From assembly GCA_016712465.1 (NCBI GenBank), contig JADJQZ010000001.1, positions 4,588,001 to 4,652,000 on the forward strand: a DNA stretch of 64,000 bases, given 5' to 3'. Every line of letters starts with the position of its first letter. Position 1 is the first letter of the stretch. This DNA comes from Candidatus Obscuribacter sp. (GTDB lineage: Bacteria; Cyanobacteriota; Vampirovibrionia; Obscuribacterales; Obscuribacteraceae). A model generated the notes under the pieces. That model worked only from the letters and a program-made list of their open reading frames with translations, was not told the DNA's origin and made no database searches. The translations under genes and the position numbers were made by a program. Positions 26,536 to 34,972 of this stretch are shown here, one piece after another.

Positions 26536-27252
26536 TTACGGCTTGAGAGAATCGTTACCCGCACCGCTCTCTATCTGCACCGGCAAAAGCACTTCATTTC
26601 GGCGCAGGAAGGGCGGCGTGAAGGGTGGATTGTAAAAGGCAGAAGCTGGCTCACCCGTAACTTTCAGCCCGGCTCCAGCGGCATAGGTCTGCAGTTCTTT
26701 GGCGCGCTTATCAAACTCCGACTGCTTCCAACTACCTGAAAATCGCACCACCACAAAGGTCTGCTCCGGCAGGGTAGACAACCTGATGCGCTCGTCGACG
26801 GGAGTAGGCAAATCGGCGAGGCTGTACTTTTCAGGCATGAAAAAACGCATGGTCATAGCCTCCCGGCCGGGCTCATTTTCAACCACCACCGGCGCCGTCA
26901 TGGCAATCTTCTCTATCTCACCTTGCCGCTCAGACTTGAGGGATGCTTGCGAATCAGCGCTGGCGACGAGTACCGGACTGGTCATGGCCACTTTGCTGCG
27001 AGAGACATTCTTACCGAAGATGTAGCCGGCAAGAATGCCAAACCCCTTGTTCATAGACTGCCGATACTCACCTTCCACATCTACGGAAGCCACTATTCTC
27101 GGCTTGTAGCGGCGCCATTCGAACTTGCCGTCGGATTTGAGCACCTCGTAAGGAGGTCCTTCATAATGGGCCAGTGCCGCGCCGGCACCGTAGATACCGA
27201 GCCCGAGAGCGGCAACCCCCAGGACAAGCACAGACTTTTTAGAAGGCGACAT
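26536..27252 (-). CDS. SOUL family heme-binding-like protein
   Basis: The start is placed at ATG 27252 with AGAGG about eight bases upstream, 238 aa. After an N-terminal hydrophobic segment (SVLVLGVAALGLGIYGAGAA), the SOUL/HBP domain is clear: YEVLKSDGKFEWRRYKPRIV, KVAMTSPVLV, KIAMTAPVVV, FFMPEKYSLADLPTPVD, VRFSGSW and PPFTPPFLRRNEVLLPV. The family includes heme-binding proteins, although heme binding is not universal. It lies 43 bp after the TPR lipoprotein's start, on the same strand. Confidence 0.9.
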   Translation of the reverse strand: MSPSKKSVLVLGVAALGLGIYGAGAALAHYEGPPYEVLKSDGKFEWRRYKPRIVASVDVEGEYRQSMNKGFGILAGYIFGKNVSRSKVAMTSPVLVASADSQASLKSERQGEIEKIAMTAPVVVENEPGREAMTMRFFMPEKYSLADLPTPVDERIRLSTLPEQTFVVVRFSGSWKQSEFDKRAKELQTYAAGAGLKVTGEPASAFYNPPFTPPFLRRNEVLLPVQIESGAGNDSLKP

Positions 27253-27318
27253 GGAAACAACCTCTAACACTCGATATCTCAATTAAAGCAGGCGCGGGTG
27301 AACTTGAGGTGAACCAAA

Positions 27319-28701
27319 TCAAACGGAGGCAAAAATAGCCCGGCCGGTCTTCTGGCAGGCACGAATCTTATCGACATTAGGATGGAAGTCCTCTTCATCG
27401 TCAAAGACATGAGGCAAAAGCAGCTCGCACCAATCCCCGTCATCGTCGGTATGAGAGAGCGCTTCCACCTTGCCGCGCACATAGCCGTCATGATCGAGCA
27501 GGAAGTAGGCGGAAGCCGTCAGATCACCACCGATGCGCATCACTCCGTCGTTATAGACACCAATGACGAGCCCGCCGGCCAGGACATCACCAAGAACCAT
27601 GACAGTAGCGCCGCCTTTGATCAAATTTTCAACCTGCAAATTGCCTGAGACAAAGAGCAGGATGCCTCCCTCCAACATGGAATTGAGCACATCGCCGGCC
27701 ACAGTCAGGTGGCCATCGCAGACAACCGCCGATATATTCTTCTCCATCGCCCAGGCTTCCTGAAAGTCGAGCAGTAAGTCACCTTTGATCACGCTGCCAC
27801 CAGGCAGCGTCAGCACCTTCATAGACTTGTGGTATTCAAAGTGACTTCTGACAAACTCTGCAAAACTCTCCGGATAGGAGTAGCGGTCCGGGTCATATTC
27901 AATCTTCTCACTGATTCTACACAGCAGCATCGGCAGAACCATGTCGGGGCTTTCAATGGTACCCAAAGCGGTCGGGTCGACGCCATCAGGTGCAAGAATC
28001 TCAACCGGCTCCGGCTGCGGCTCCTCAAGTAGCGGTTCGTCTCGAAAAATATCCCGCCCTTCATGGCCGAAGGCAAGCACTGCATCATTGTCGAGCCAGC
28101 TTTTCTGGAAAGTGCCGGGAACAAGCAAGCGGCGAAGTTCCTTGCCCGAGAGTCCCTCCCGAGCATCAAGCACCTTGGCCAGCACCTCGCCGCCGATAAC
28201 ATGGCCGCGACCGTCCTTACTGTCGCGACATGCCGGCACATAACCCAGGGCCCTCAGGTCTTTTCCGAGACGAAGGGGCCCATCGTTGTAATCGGGCACC
28301 ATATATCCGGAAATCTCAAGATTACCCCAGATCAGAAGCGGCATACCGCCTTTGACTATATTGACGGCGCGAAGATCTCCGTCTACAGCAAGCACAGGCC
28401 AGAAGTGCTCGTCGCGGTTTAAGATATCTCTTTCTATCTGCAAATCACCAAGAGAAAGAACCATACAAATTCGATTTTTCTGCACCCATTTCTGGTTACA
28501 GTCAAGAACGAAATCACCTTCAATTATTGAATCACCCGGCAGAACCAGCACGTTCTTGAAGTCGGTGTGGAAGCCCGGCACCGTAAAAAGCAAGGACGCA
28601 TCGGCTAGGCGCGGCGCTTTTTCCGCCAGTTTCTTCAGTAAAGGTTGTACTTCCGCTAGAGTCTTAACTGTACCGCCGAAAGGGAACTTATTGTTTGCCA
28701 T
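27319..28701 (-). CDS. Duplicated beta-rich (bactofilin-like?) hypothetical protein
   Basis: The 460-aa protein is an internal duplication. Both halves contain VLxLPGxSxIxGDxxLDxxxxW, a second hydrophobic GDL segment, a PLLIWGNLEISG / ILLFVSGNLQVEN strand and YNDG(P/V)(L/M)R(L/I)G(K/G)DL. Repeated short strands with GD and GNL turns suggest a beta-helix, as in bactofilins (polymer-forming proteins), but the match is only to the style. An acidic linker with Pro/Glu joins the halves. There is no signal peptide. The function is unknown. Confidence 0.7.
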   Translation of the reverse strand: MANNKFPFGGTVKTLAEVQPLLKKLAEKAPRLADASLLFTVPGFHTDFKNVLVLPGDSIIEGDFVLDCNQKWVQKNRICMVLSLGDLQIERDILNRDEHFWPVLAVDGDLRAVNIVKGGMPLLIWGNLEISGYMVPDYNDGPLRLGKDLRALGYVPACRDSKDGRGHVIGGEVLAKVLDAREGLSGKELRRLLVPGTFQKSWLDNDAVLAFGHEGRDIFRDEPLLEEPQPEPVEILAPDGVDPTALGTIESPDMVLPMLLCRISEKIEYDPDRYSYPESFAEFVRSHFEYHKSMKVLTLPGGSVIKGDLLLDFQEAWAMEKNISAVVCDGHLTVAGDVLNSMLEGGILLFVSGNLQVENLIKGGATVMVLGDVLAGGLVIGVYNDGVMRIGGDLTASAYFLLDHDGYVRGKVEALSHTDDDGDWCELLLPHVFDDEEDFHPNVDKIRACQKTGRAIFASV

Positions 28702-28793
28702 AGTCTCATCAAGCCCAAAGTAAAATCACTCAAGTTGGTAGAGAAGCAACTTAAAGACGGCTGGAATTAGGGGTGACCCCGAGGCGGAGGGAG

Positions 28794-30518
28794 TCAATGC
28801 CCGAGGCGCTTGAGAAGTACCAGGTGGGCGTCCTCAGCCGGGATCTCCTCTTGCTTGCGGCCGGCTCTGGTAGTCAATTCCAAAAGCCCGGTTTTCAGTT
28901 TCTTGCCCACGGTGACCCGGTAGGGAATACCCAGCAGTTCACTTTCGGCAAACTTGACCCCGGGACTACCTTCGCGGTCATCAAGAAGCACGTCCACTCC
29001 GTGCTCTTGCAATTGATAATAGAGACTCTCGGCTTTCTCAACGATCTCGGTGTCGTCACCGATAACGGTTATGACTACAGTGTAAGGGGCGATGGGAACA
29101 GGCCAGACGATACCCTTCTCGTCGCTGAAAGCTTCCACGCAGGCAGCCATGAGCCTCTCTACGCCGATACCGTAACTACCCATGAAAATGGCTCGCTTCT
29201 GCCCAACGCTGTCGAGCACGCTGGCGCCCAGGGATTCGGAATAGCGAACCCCCAGTTTGAAAATGTGGCCTATCTCCAGCCCTTTGCTCAAAGCTAACGA
29301 TTGACCGCAAGACAGGCAAGCATCTCCGTCCACCACCGCACGCAAATCGGCAAAACGGTCTACTTTTATATCCCGCTCCATATCTACGTTGCGGTAGTGG
29401 TAGCCGTCCTGATTGGCGCCCGTAACCATGGCAAAGCGTCCGCGCAAGCTTTCATCGGCCACAATTTCAGACACCAGATGATGATTTTCGCTGGTGACGC
29501 CGACAGCGCCGAGGGAACCGGGGTGCGCACCAAGAGCGGCAACAATTTCCTCATCCTGGCAGGGTCTTATGGCGGTGGCACCGAACAGATCTGTGAGTTT
29601 GGCCAGATTCAGTTCATGGTCGCCGCGCATCAAGACTACTTTGATCAGACCGTCAACAGCGTAAACAAGTGTCTTGATCTGGTCCTGTGCAGGAGCACCA
29701 CCGGCAAATTCTTCCAGCTGTTTGATGGTCTTGATCTCGGGGGTTGGAAATTTTTCCACTTCCGCATCAATCCGGGACGGCATGCTGCCGCCGTAAGAAA
29801 TGGCGGCACAGGCTTTCTCTGAATTAGCTCCGTAGCCGCAAGCCGCACAAGTGACGAGAGTGTCTTCCCCACTTTTGGAGACCAACATAAACTCCACCGA
29901 CTGACTGCCGCCCATGGAGCCGGAACTGGCTTCCACCATGAGATAGGGCAGATGCAGAGCCGCGAAAATTTTGCAGTAGGCCTGCCTGTGCAACTCGAAA
30001 GACTTGTCGAGCCCCTCTTGATCTAGATCGAATGAATAGGAGTCTTTCATGGTGAATTCGCGCACGCGCAAAAGCCCACCGCGCGGTCTGGGTTCATCGC
30101 GAAACTTGGTCTGAAACTGATACCACATTTGGGGCAATTGCTTATAGCTGTTCAGTTCGTTGACGGCAATGCCCGTGAAGATTTCCTCGTGGGTGGTGCC
30201 CAGAACATAGGGCGCCCCCTTTCTGTCTTTCAAACGAAACATAATCTCGCCCATGGCGGAAAGGCGTCCGCTCTGCTCCCAGATCTCTTGCGGATGCAGA
30301 GCCGGTAAGACAAATTCCTGGGCACCGATATTATCCAAGTGGAAGCGAATCAGATCTATCACTTTATTGCGTACACGCTGGGCCAGAGGCAACAAACTGT
30401 AGATGCCCGAACCCAGTGGGCGAATGTAGCCGCCCCGGAGTAAAAGCCTGTGGCTAAGACTCTCGGCATTAGCCGGGTCTTCCTTCAGGGTGGGAGCAAA
30501 CAACTTGGACCAGCGCAT
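28794..30518 (-). CDS. proS: Prolyl-tRNA synthetase (bacterial type with editing insertion)
   Basis: The 574-aa class II synthetase charges tRNA-Pro in the cytoplasm. It has motif 2 in FRDEPRPRGGLLRVREFTM, motif 3 in GSYGIGVERLMAACVE, the ProS signature TTHEEIFTG, the bacterial INS editing domain in the middle (about residues 220-400) and an anticodon-binding domain at the C-terminus (VPIAPYTVVITVIGDD). The start ATG 30518 follows AAGGA by about seven bases. A 130-nt leader with a strong promoter, a short proline-containing ORF and a terminator lies directly upstream and may control it by attenuation. Confidence 0.97.
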   Translation of the reverse strand: MRWSKLFAPTLKEDPANAESLSHRLLLRGGYIRPLGSGIYSLLPLAQRVRNKVIDLIRFHLDNIGAQEFVLPALHPQEIWEQSGRLSAMGEIMFRLKDRKGAPYVLGTTHEEIFTGIAVNELNSYKQLPQMWYQFQTKFRDEPRPRGGLLRVREFTMKDSYSFDLDQEGLDKSFELHRQAYCKIFAALHLPYLMVEASSGSMGGSQSVEFMLVSKSGEDTLVTCAACGYGANSEKACAAISYGGSMPSRIDAEVEKFPTPEIKTIKQLEEFAGGAPAQDQIKTLVYAVDGLIKVVLMRGDHELNLAKLTDLFGATAIRPCQDEEIVAALGAHPGSLGAVGVTSENHHLVSEIVADESLRGRFAMVTGANQDGYHYRNVDMERDIKVDRFADLRAVVDGDACLSCGQSLALSKGLEIGHIFKLGVRYSESLGASVLDSVGQKRAIFMGSYGIGVERLMAACVEAFSDEKGIVWPVPIAPYTVVITVIGDDTEIVEKAESLYYQLQEHGVDVLLDDREGSPGVKFAESELLGIPYRVTVGKKLKTGLLELTTRAGRKQEEIPAEDAHLVLLKRLGH

Positions 30519-30548
30519 AATTTTTTCCTTGTATGTAAATAAAACAAA

Positions 30549-30565
30549 AGCCCCTTAGCGGGGCT
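30549..30565 (-). terminator. Intrinsic terminator-like hairpin in the proS leader
   Basis: On the minus strand AGCCCC-GCTAA-GGGGCT (plus 30565-30549) is followed by TTTTGTTTTATTT and then, 31 nt after the stem, the proS start. It lies downstream of the proS promoter, so transcription of proS must pass it. It may act as an attenuator; it could also simply end transcription from the ABC operon upstream, whose last stop is at 30717. Confidence 0.75.
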
Positions 30566-30588
30566 CATGACCAATCTAATTGATGTCA

Positions 30589-30615
30589 GGTGTCAGCCCC
30601 AAAGTAATTTTGGAG
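30589..30615 (-). promoter_or_regulatory. Candidate antiterminator/anti-antiterminator elements of the proS leader
   Basis: On the minus strand three short segments can pair in alternative ways. Segment 1 CTCCAAA (30615-30609) pairs with segment 2 TTTGGGG (30603-30597). Segment 2, as GGGGCT (30600-30595), also pairs with AGCCCC (30565-30560), which is the 5' arm of the terminator, with GAC/GTC pairs extending the helix. So 1:2 would allow the terminator and 2:3 would prevent it. Confidence 0.6.
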
Positions 30616-30649
30616 TGGCTGGTGGTCTTCTATCTGAGGCATTCATCAT
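30593..30649 (-). CDS. Candidate proline-containing leader peptide upstream of proS
   Basis: The ORF runs from ATG 30649 to TGA 30595-30593 and encodes 18 residues, MMNASDRRPPATPKLLWG. Prolines are at positions 9, 10 and 13, all CCA. The ATG begins about seven bases after the -10 element, so the mRNA could be leaderless; no ribosome binding site precedes it. The stop codon falls within the segment that can pair with the terminator arm. A ribosome waiting at CCA codon 10 would cover segment 1, and one at the stop would cover segment 2. This fits ribosome-mediated attenuation. Three prolines in 18 codons could also be chance. Confidence 0.55.
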   Translation of the reverse strand: MMNASDRRPPATPKLLWG

Positions 30650-30655
30650 GGCTCT

Positions 30656-30683
30656 ATTATGGCAAGGCCTTCGCCCCTGTCAA
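30656..30683 (-). promoter_or_regulatory. Sigma-70 type promoter for proS
   Basis: On the minus strand TTGACA (30683-30678) and CATAAT (30661-30656) are separated by 16 bp. The -35 is perfect consensus and the -10 has five of six bases. It lies 34 bp after the stop of the upstream NatB-CPBP gene and reads toward proS. Confidence 0.75.
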
Positions 30684-30716
30684 CCAAGCTGAGTGTTTAT
30701 TTACAAAGGGACGGAG

Positions 30717-32753
30717 CTAGGCTTTGCGAGTGCTCCAGAGAAAGATAGAGAGCCCGCAAAGCCCGGTGAGCCCCGCAATTACAAGATAATGAGCAGGCAG
30801 ATCTGCTTTGAAATGGGAAGCAAGCAGCACGGCCATTCCGTTATGGGCAGCATGCAGGCACATGCAAGGATAAATGGAGCGGCTGCGCAGACGTATAAAG
30901 GTAAGCAGCATACCCAGTATCGCTGTAGGCAAGAAACGCATTACACTCATATGAAAGAGACCAAAGAGGGCACCAACAGCCAGAATCAACTGGCTCTGCC
31001 GGAGGCGCTTTCTCAGCAAGGAGAAAATGAGACCGCGAAAGAGCAGTTCTTCGCAAATGCCGGGACTGAGGGCAACGATTAAGAGCAGCAACCAGAGCGG
31101 CTCATGACCAAGACCGAGAATCTGCTCCATCAATTTCTCAAGGGCCTTGCTGCTGGGAAGAAACTGCGACTGCAAATGGGCAACAGCAAGGGCCGCCACA
31201 AAGGTAAGGGGCGCCGTCAGGGCCGCACCCAGACAGGAAACGAAACCGCCTGAAGGCTTTTCCAGACCGAATACGGTCTTAACCGGAAGTTTGAGCCAGA
31301 AATAAACAAGCATGAAGGCAGGAGCAAAGACCACCATGATCTGGGTGAGCAAAAGCCCCCAGATATGATGCATAACCACAAGGGACTGGGAGAGGTAAAA
31401 CATCAAGAGAAAAACTGCTGAGCAAAGCAAGAAAAGCTCACGTCCAAACTTTCCGGCTTCATAACGGCGCGCCGGCGCCTCCTCCACCCCGAACATCAGG
31501 TCTTCTCTCTCCATGGTGGGCGCCGCCACCAGCACCAAAAGCACTGTAAAGAGCAGCGAAACAACGATGGATAAGCCCATTAGAGCCGGATTATAACGAG
31601 CTTCCAGGATGTCGTTAATGGTTACAAGACTGCCCAGGAAAGGCACCAGCGAAAGTGGCAGATTCAAATGCACGTCACCGCTGAGGCCAAGCCCCATGGG
31701 TAACATGGCCACAAACATCAATGAGGTGAAATAGCCCTGAGCCTGCTGCACCGTGCGCGCCATGCCGGCCAGAGCCAGCATGGAAACAGCCAGACTCAAG
31801 CAGAGTGGCAACATCAAAAGGGCCGCCCAGACCGCGCAAAGCAGCGGCAATTTAGCAGCCAGCGGAAAAGGCAAGATGTCCAGCAAGGGCGGCTGGAAGA
31901 ACTGCGAAACATAGAAGCCAATCAGGTTGGCGATGACGAACATATAACTGATGCAGGTAACGCTCACTAACTTTCCGGCAAAGAGGCAGCGACGACTTAC
32001 GGGAGTTATGACCAGTGGCTCCAGGGTGCCGCGCTCCCGCTCGCCCGTGAGAAGATCGATGGCCGGATAAATTGCACCAATAAAGGCCACGAAGACGAGG
32101 ATGGAGGAAAGTACTCTGGCCAGGAAAGGGCTGGCAAACGGTCCATCGGCTGGAGGCGAGACCACTTTCATATCCAGCACCGGCGCTTCTTCCACCTTTA
32201 TGCCGGCCACCTTAATACGCTCATCCATGAATTTTTCTTTGCTGCTGTTCAAGACCGAAAGCATACGAATGCCGGCATAACTACTCTCAGGATTGCGTCC
32301 TGTGTAGAGAATCTTCAGTTCAGGCTTCACGGCCGGCCCCGGCGCTCCGGCGGCAAAGCCCTCAAGACTTGCCGAAAAACCCGCCGGGGCCTGCACTATT
32401 ACCTGAACCTTCTCTTGCTCCAGTTCTTTCAGTAACTGTTCCTCGCTGTAATCGTTCACAGCGCCGGATGAGCCGGCCGTTTCAAATGAGAGAGGCACGA
32501 TCTTGAGACCGGGATTGCTCCTGAGCATTTTATAGAGCACGCCGCCATCGCCAACCAGGGACACATGCAAACTTTCCTGGGCGGCCTTTTGCACCTGTCC
32601 TACCACCATCTGCGGTGCGAAACAAGTCAGCAAAGGGCCGAGCATTAGACCAAGCAATACCCCAGGAACAAGGGCTTTATAGTCGCGCAACATGTCCATA
32701 AGCTCCTTGCCGGTGACAAGGAGTATCTGGGAAAGGATCGGATTGCCGCTCAC
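30717..32753 (-). CDS. ABC-2 permease (NatB-like) fused to a CPBP intramembrane protease
   Basis: The 678-aa protein joins two membrane modules. Residues 1 to about 420 are a NatB/ABC-2 permease: one N-terminal helix, a large extracytoplasmic domain (about 55-210), then a helix bundle with the cytoplasmic TGERERGTLEPLVITPVSRR motif. The C-terminal part is a CPBP (CAAX/Rce1-like) protease with EE568-569..R573 (EELLFR), H601 (LFH) and H634..N638 (HAAHN). All four catalytic motif positions are present. It overlaps the ATPase gene by 4 bp. The pairing suggests export coupled with cleavage of a membrane substrate, but that is inference. Confidence 0.88.
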   Translation of the reverse strand: MSGNPILSQILLVTGKELMDMLRDYKALVPGVLLGLMLGPLLTCFAPQMVVGQVQKAAQESLHVSLVGDGGVLYKMLRSNPGLKIVPLSFETAGSSGAVNDYSEEQLLKELEQEKVQVIVQAPAGFSASLEGFAAGAPGPAVKPELKILYTGRNPESSYAGIRMLSVLNSSKEKFMDERIKVAGIKVEEAPVLDMKVVSPPADGPFASPFLARVLSSILVFVAFIGAIYPAIDLLTGERERGTLEPLVITPVSRRCLFAGKLVSVTCISYMFVIANLIGFYVSQFFQPPLLDILPFPLAAKLPLLCAVWAALLMLPLCLSLAVSMLALAGMARTVQQAQGYFTSLMFVAMLPMGLGLSGDVHLNLPLSLVPFLGSLVTINDILEARYNPALMGLSIVVSLLFTVLLVLVAAPTMEREDLMFGVEEAPARRYEAGKFGRELFLLCSAVFLLMFYLSQSLVVMHHIWGLLLTQIMVVFAPAFMLVYFWLKLPVKTVFGLEKPSGGFVSCLGAALTAPLTFVAALAVAHLQSQFLPSSKALEKLMEQILGLGHEPLWLLLLIVALSPGICEELLFRGLIFSLLRKRLRQSQLILAVGALFGLFHMSVMRFLPTAILGMLLTFIRLRSRSIYPCMCLHAAHNGMAVLLASHFKADLPAHYLVIAGLTGLCGLSIFLWSTRKA

Positions 32754-33505
32754 GTTACCGCCGCCTGCGCCGCATTGCGCACCAGGTGAACGAAGACGTC
32801 CTCCAGATTAGCCTTACCGGTAAGCTCCTTCAATTCATCTATGGTACCGGAAGCCAAAAGACGCCCCTCGCTGATGATGCCGATGCGGTCGCAAAGTTTT
32901 TCAGCCTCACTCATGGTGTGGGTGGAAAGCAGAATACACTTGCCGTCGGCCCGCTCTTGTCTGACAAACTCATGCATGGCATAGGCAGCCAGAACATCAA
33001 GACCGGTGCTGGGCTCATCGAGAATCATAAGCAAAGGATCATGAATTATAGAGCGAGCAATGGAAACTTTCTGCCTGGTTCCCTGTGAAAGCTTAGCTAC
33101 TCTTGTGTCGGCATAGCTGCGAAACTCCAAGGCATCAATCAAGCTTTCAATACGCTTATTCAATACGTCCTCAGGCATGTCGCAAAGCCGTCCGAAATAG
33201 GTAAGAATTTCTCTGGCGGTGAGGCGCTCATAGAGTCCGGAGGTGGAAGAGAGGAAGCCCAACATCTTGCGAGCGGCCTGCGGACTTCTGACGATATCCA
33301 CACCATTTATACTGGCACCACCGGCGGTGGGAGAATATATTGTGGAAACGACCCGCAAAGTGGTGGTTTTGCCGGCTCCATTGGGTCCAAGCAAGCCGTA
33401 CACTTCGCCGGGATTGACCGCAAAGCTTATTTCCTTGCAGCCGTAGAATTCGCCCCTGGCCTTGTCATAGAAGCGCTTAGATACTCCGTTTACAAGCAAA
33501 CTCAT
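32750..33505 (-). CDS. ABC transporter ATP-binding protein (NatA-like)
   Basis: The 251-aa protein has Walker A GPNGAGKTT, signature LSQGTRQKVSIARSI, Walker B LLMILDEPSTGLDV and switch HTMSEAEKLCDRI. It resembles NatA of the sodium-export NatAB system and related ABC-2 ATPases. It overlaps permease genes on both sides by 4 bp, so the three genes form one operon and probably one transporter with two different permease subunits. Confidence 0.92.
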   Translation of the reverse strand: MSLLVNGVSKRFYDKARGEFYGCKEISFAVNPGEVYGLLGPNGAGKTTTLRVVSTIYSPTAGGASINGVDIVRSPQAARKMLGFLSSTSGLYERLTAREILTYFGRLCDMPEDVLNKRIESLIDALEFRSYADTRVAKLSQGTRQKVSIARSIIHDPLLMILDEPSTGLDVLAAYAMHEFVRQERADGKCILLSTHTMSEAEKLCDRIGIISEGRLLASGTIDELKELTGKANLEDVFVHLVRNAAQAAVT

Positions 33506-34926
33506 AACTTTTCGGCGGCCTCCTGATCGGGGTAAACTTCTAATGATTGCGGCGGGGAGTTCGGCGTCGCACCGCCCTTTCGCCCGGAAATTCCGGCTTG
33601 CAGATGCTGAACAAAATCGCCGTCGAATTCGAACATGAGGCGCCCGGCGATGCCGGTTAAGAATGCGGCATAGACGAGGGAGGAAAACAATGCCAGATAC
33701 TGTTCAAAAGAAACAGTAGGAGCCGTGAAGAACTGCCTGATGGTCAGGGCCAGACCCAGAAATGGTACCAGGGCCAGCCCCTTACCCAGAGTGAGGGAGG
33801 GCAAAAGCGATATGGCCGGCAGCACCATCACCATCAGCATGGGAATGGATACCCAGTTTTGAGCCGAGCGCACCGTGCGACAGAAACTGGTGACGACCAT
33901 CATGAGGGAAGCCAATAAGAGCCCCATTATCAGGTAGGAAGATAAGACCAATAAGACTTGCACCGGCGTAAGCAGGCTCTTCAATTCATTGATATCGATG
34001 GTGCGAACCTGGCTGGCGGTGAAAATGAGCAGGGCAAAGACAGCCAGAATAGAGAAGAAATTGACGGCCCCTGTGAAAACGCCGAAAAGGCAAACCGATA
34101 GCAGTTTGGCAAAAATTATGGCGTACCGAGAAACCGGCAGGAGCATGGTACTCTCTATAGTCTTGCGTTCAAACTCTTCGGTGGTAGCGGTGATGGCAGG
34201 GTAGCAGACCCCCACCCCCATCATCATCACAGAAACAAGTAACATGACAAAGTGCAGGGAATAAGACTCCTGCTTGAGCGGGTGCAGATTGACCATTTTT
34301 GCACCATAGGCGCCGCGCGTATCCTTCAGGCCTTTGAGGGCAAACTGCCTCTTCAGCTCGTCCCTCTGGAAGTTATCGAGGGCGTCCTTCAATTTTTCAG
34401 TCTTCAAATAGCTGTCGAAGCTATGCCCGACATAAGCCGTCAAATGCTGCCCTTCCAGCGCAGTAGGCTGAACGGCGGCTGCGGCGGAGTTTTTATGTTT
34501 GGCATCGGGCGGCGGCAGAGGCGGACCGACAACCAGGCTGACATCCTGCCGGTAGAGGGCGGCCATGGCTTTTTCTCTCGCCATGGGCTGCAATTCGACT
34601 TTATTCTTGCTGGCCTTTACGGCCCGCTGCAAGAAATCATAGGCTTTTACCGTCTCGGCGTCCGCCGAAGATCCAGGCGCCTGTTCTATGTAAGCGACCT
34701 GGAGGGGCTTATCTTTATCGGCGCTCTGGGTGAGAAGGGTAAACTCCACACCCACGAAGGAGAGGAAAGGATAGACCAGGCAGGGGATCAGGACCGTATA
34801 AAGGAAGACATCGCGATCCCGGAAGGAGTGCAGCAACTCCTTCTTCAAAATCAGACCTAACTGGTCTAACAGACCTATCTTGCTGGCTTTGGACAGTGGA
34901 CGACTCCGGTCGGTACCACGAAACAA
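33502..34926 (-). CDS. ABC-2 permease (NatB-like)
   Basis: The 474-aa protein starts at TTG 34926 with AGGGGA ten bases upstream. It has an N-terminal helix (VFLYTVLIPCLVYPFLSFVG), a large extracytoplasmic domain and a helix bundle that includes the conserved cytoplasmic motif TEEFERKTIESTMLLPVSR. The C-terminus is a polar tail. Together with the next two genes it would form a heteromeric exporter. Its substrate is unknown; NatAB systems export Na+, but similar pairs handle other substrates. Confidence 0.88.
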   Translation of the reverse strand: MFRGTDRSRPLSKASKIGLLDQLGLILKKELLHSFRDRDVFLYTVLIPCLVYPFLSFVGVEFTLLTQSADKDKPLQVAYIEQAPGSSADAETVKAYDFLQRAVKASKNKVELQPMAREKAMAALYRQDVSLVVGPPLPPPDAKHKNSAAAAVQPTALEGQHLTAYVGHSFDSYLKTEKLKDALDNFQRDELKRQFALKGLKDTRGAYGAKMVNLHPLKQESYSLHFVMLLVSVMMMGVGVCYPAITATTEEFERKTIESTMLLPVSRYAIIFAKLLSVCLFGVFTGAVNFFSILAVFALLIFTASQVRTIDINELKSLLTPVQVLLVLSSYLIMGLLLASLMMVVTSFCRTVRSAQNWVSIPMLMVMVLPAISLLPSLTLGKGLALVPFLGLALTIRQFFTAPTVSFEQYLALFSSLVYAAFLTGIAGRLMFEFDGDFVQHLQAGISGRKGGATPNSPPQSLEVYPDQEAAEKL

Positions 34927-34972
34927 GAACAGCTGTTCCCCTGTTCCGCTACAGGGATATACCCAATTTTTT

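Noticed and set aside
30541..30720. T-box riboswitch upstream of proS
   Set aside because: No T-box sequence (AGGGTGGNACCGCG-like) and no stem I with a specifier loop are visible; the terminator plus a leader ORF fits ribosome-mediated attenuation better.
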